A stretch of DNA of 64,000 bases from an uncultured Eubacteriales bacterium (GTDB taxonomy: Bacteria > Bacillota > Clostridia > Oscillospirales > Acutalibacteraceae): the NCBI GenBank assembly GCA_934457415.1, contig CAKSHM010000002.1, positions 1 through 64,000 of the forward strand. The letters are read 5' to 3'. Position 1 is the stretch's first letter. Each line of letters begins with the position of its first letter. A program made the position numbers and the translations under genes. Of this stretch, positions 62,560 to 64,000 are shown in pieces. The notes below the pieces were generated by a model. It was not told where the DNA came from. It was given only the letters and a program-made list of their open reading frames with translations, and did no database searches.

Positions 62560-63157
62560 TCAGCAACACCTCCATCAGTTCGGTAACTTTTTTATACACA
62601 CGCAATTTTTGGGAATAAGCAGAAAGATTATTCAGATTCTTTTTGTCGTCTTTTACATAAGCGTTAATGGCCTTGTTGAAAATTTCGTTATCTAATCTTG
62701 AACGATATTTGAAACAATCACATATTGTTCGCTCACGGTCATATACAGGCAGCTCAACCCCGTTGAAGTTATCGGTGATTTTCCCAAGTTCGTACAACTC
62801 GGGCTGCATATAATAAGGTTGAATAGCAAGCGAATCAATTTTTAGCTTTGTTCTTGACATTGAACGAGGAACAGCTATTGACCATTTTCGTGGTGCAAAG
62901 TCGCTGTAACCATAGTGAAACAATGCAGACTCAACACAAACTATTCCTTTTGGGATGAGTGTTGCAAGCAATTGTTCTTCTGAAGAAACACTTTGTTCGG
63001 CAAGCTGATAGTATCCGTGTCGTACACGGTTAAGAAAGCCTGCGTTACACAGGTTTACGACATCAACGGCTCTGATTCCGGCAGCAACAAAGTCGGCAGA
63101 TTTTGCAATGCCATTATTGTCTGCAACTACTTCTTTTGCTCGCTCTTGAAGATTCAC
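62552..63157 (-). CDS. abiEi: AbiEi-family antitoxin
   Basis: 201 residues. An N-terminal winged helix (residues 10-55; GIAKSADFVAAGIRAVDVVNL, HGYYQLAEQ) for DNA binding and the AbiEi C-terminal domain with ALFHYGYSDFAPRKWSIAVP near residue 80 and RTICDCFKYRSRL near 146. AbiEi is a transcriptional autorepressor and antitoxin of the type IV AbiE module. GTG 63157 has GAGGG eight bases upstream. First gene of the defence operon. Confidence 0.9.
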   Translation of the reverse strand: MNLQERAKEVVADNNGIAKSADFVAAGIRAVDVVNLCNAGFLNRVRHGYYQLAEQSVSSEEQLLATLIPKGIVCVESALFHYGYSDFAPRKWSIAVPRSMSRTKLKIDSLAIQPYYMQPELYELGKITDNFNGVELPVYDRERTICDCFKYRSRLDNEIFNKAINAYVKDDKKNLNNLSAYSQKLRVYKKVTELMEVLLNG

Positions 63158-63196
63158 TCATTCACCCTCTTCCTTAAATAAAATTCACGCACAGCG

Positions 63197-63282
63197 AACA
63201 CATAATTGTGTGTTGATTTTATTATACCTGATACAACTAAAAAAATCAATTAAAATTTAAGCACATTTTTTGAAATATGTGC
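63197..63282 (-). promoter_or_regulatory. Promoter of the abiE operon with two flanking inverted repeats
   Basis: TTGATT (63249-63244), 17-bp spacer, TATAAT (63226-63221) on the minus strand. Downstream of -10 is AACACATAATTGTGTGTT (63197-63214; arms AACACA/TGTGTT). Upstream of -35 is GCACAT...ATGTGC (63261-63282). AbiEi of other bacteria binds two inverted repeats in its own promoter, so these are likely operator sites. Confidence 0.7.
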
Positions 63283-63528
63283 GTAAAATTAAAATACATC
63301 TTGCAAAACAAAAAGAAATAGAGTATAATGTAAATTGTAAAATCAATCCGGTTGCGATTATTCTTTTCTTGCAACCATCGGTTTTATCGCACCTGATAAG
63401 AAAATGATAAATTCCCGTCATACAGGTATGATAATATGGATTATCAAAATACTGCGAAGACTACACGATACGTTTTATAAACAAAATGAGTTAAGTTTAG
63501 CCTTTCGGCAACGAGTGGCAGTAAGATT

Positions 63529-63577
63529 TTCCCGACAGCTAAAGCATTTTATATGCTTTAGCTGTCGGGATTTTTAA
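63529..63577. terminator. Long-stem terminator
   Basis: CCCGACAGCTAAAGCAT pairs with ATGCTTTAGCTGTCGGG, a 17-bp stem with a short loop, then ATTTTT. Confidence 0.85.
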
Positions 63578-63715
63578 ATGTTGTGTAAAAAACGGTATAT
63601 GATAATAAAAAAGGCTGGGAATATTGTTACAATAAAAAATAAAATCGGGTATTGACTGCCCTAAGTAAGTATTTTCTTGATTTTAAACATGTAAAAAGGT
63701 ATAATAATATAAAAT

Positions 63716-63752
63716 ATCCCCGAAATTCGATTTTGCGGATTTCGGGGTTAAA
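63716..63752 (-). terminator. Terminator of the M14 peptidase gene
   Basis: CCCCGAAAT pairs with ATTTCGGGG over a 12-base loop, 18 bases after the stop on the minus strand. Confidence 0.75.
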
Positions 63753-63765
63753 AAATTTCAGTTTT

Positions 63766-64000
63766 TTACATTATTGCGCATAAGGTGAGCATGCTTTTAA
63801 GTCTTTCGTAAATTTCATGAGCGGTTTTTATATCGAGCGGATTTTCGCCCAAGCCTGCTTCGACGGTGAATGCGGGACGGTTGAATTCCTCAATAAACCA
63901 GTCCTTAAAGCCCGCTCCGTATGCGATACCCTCCGGAACATCCAATGAATATCCCGAAGCCGTAGCCATAATCTGCGCCATCTGCTCGGAGGAGCGTGGA
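63766..64000 (-). CDS. M14-family carboxypeptidase, C-terminal part (gene runs off the window)
   Basis: The frame is open to the window edge, so only the C-terminal 77 residues are seen. PAFTVEAGLGENPL near the end carries the catalytic glutamate motif (T-x-E-x-G) of zinc carboxypeptidases such as gamma-D-glutamyl-meso-diaminopimelate peptidase I, which acts on cell-wall peptides. The N-terminal zinc ligands lie outside the window. The ATG at 63981 is internal. The product is inferred from this end alone. Confidence 0.75.
   Translation of the reverse strand, partial: PRSSEQMAQIMATASGYSLDVPEGIAYGAGFKDWFIEEFNRPAFTVEAGLGENPLDIKTAHEIYERLKSMLTLCAIM

Larger units (their letters stand above)
63283..63765. 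other. Intergenic region at the right end of the island
   Basis: About 480 bases. It contains the terminator at 63531-63576 and the terminator of the M14 peptidase gene. An ATG at 63436 begins a 14-codon frame (MDYQNTAKTTRYVL) that could be a transposon remnant, but this is not supported. No other gene was seen. Confidence 0.45.

Noticed and set aside
63283..63765. Right attachment site duplicating the guaA 3' end, and a recombinase start at 63436
   Set aside because: No copy of the guaA end was found, and the 14-codon frame is too short to support a gene remnant.

Overview
The window comes from an anaerobic, endospore-forming Firmicute of class Clostridia, most likely an Oscillospirales/Ruminococcaceae-type gut bacterium. 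This is inferred from gene content, low-to-moderate GC, strong GGAGG ribosome sites and Firmicutes leader RNAs. Sporulation genes are present (spoIIE, a spoIID-type gene, sleB, spoIIGA-sigE). The metabolism looks strictly anaerobic: NfnAB, a 2[4Fe-4S] ferredoxin, and two Fe-S assembly systems (IscSU and a two-gene SufC/SufB-type system). Leader RNAs include a SAM-I riboswitch before metK, an FMN riboswitch before ribU and a glmS ribozyme.

Layout. 0-3.5 kb: an ABC-2 exporter, a decayed second ABC exporter, a barnase/barstar toxin-immunity pair and tRNA-Pro(CGG) with a partial duplicate. 3.5-9.2 kb: HAD phosphatase, trpS, holB, ricT, ferredoxin, and a three-gene operon of unknown function. 9.2-19.4 kb: phosphodiesterase, ABC-F ATPase, rlmH-walJ, murA and sporulation/cortex genes. 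19.4-21 kb: a SLOG-like gene and an XRE regulator between long direct repeats. 21-30.5 kb: iscU-iscS, metK-nfnA-nfnB under a SAM riboswitch, ribU under an FMN riboswitch, sigE-spoIIGA. 30.5-33.9 kb: dTDP-rhamnose synthesis and a glycosyltransferase. 33.9-43.1 kb: sufBC-like pair, tex, a DMT transporter, a beta-CASP hydrolase, nth, pyridoxal kinase and a PTS-IIC-like protein. 43.5-50 kb: housekeeping genes, the GGGtGRT pair and a YfhO-type membrane protein. 50-57 kb: rpmH-rnpA-yidD-yidC-jag, glmS and guaA. 57-63.3 kb: an accessory defence island. The last bases hold the C-terminus of an M14 peptidase.

The most notable region is 57-63.3 kb, next to guaA. A broken tnpV is followed, on the minus strand, by one overlapping operon: AbiEi antitoxin, AbiEii toxin, a BcgI-like nuclease-methyltransferase, its specificity subunit, and a DUF6414-like protein. 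The nuclease-methyltransferase reading frame contains an in-frame TAA between its well-placed start and its PD-(D/E)XK motif. Restriction may therefore be lost while the methyltransferase remains. The operon promoter is flanked by two inverted repeats of the kind expected for AbiEi autoregulation.

A second theme is that short hairpin-rich segments repeatedly sit beside duplicated pieces of structured RNA: half of tRNA-Pro, a tRNA T-arm, the rpmH terminator hairpin, and a 55-nt hairpin inside and beside the FMN riboswitch. These may be small mobile or duplicating elements. All homology calls were made by reading the sequence without database searches.
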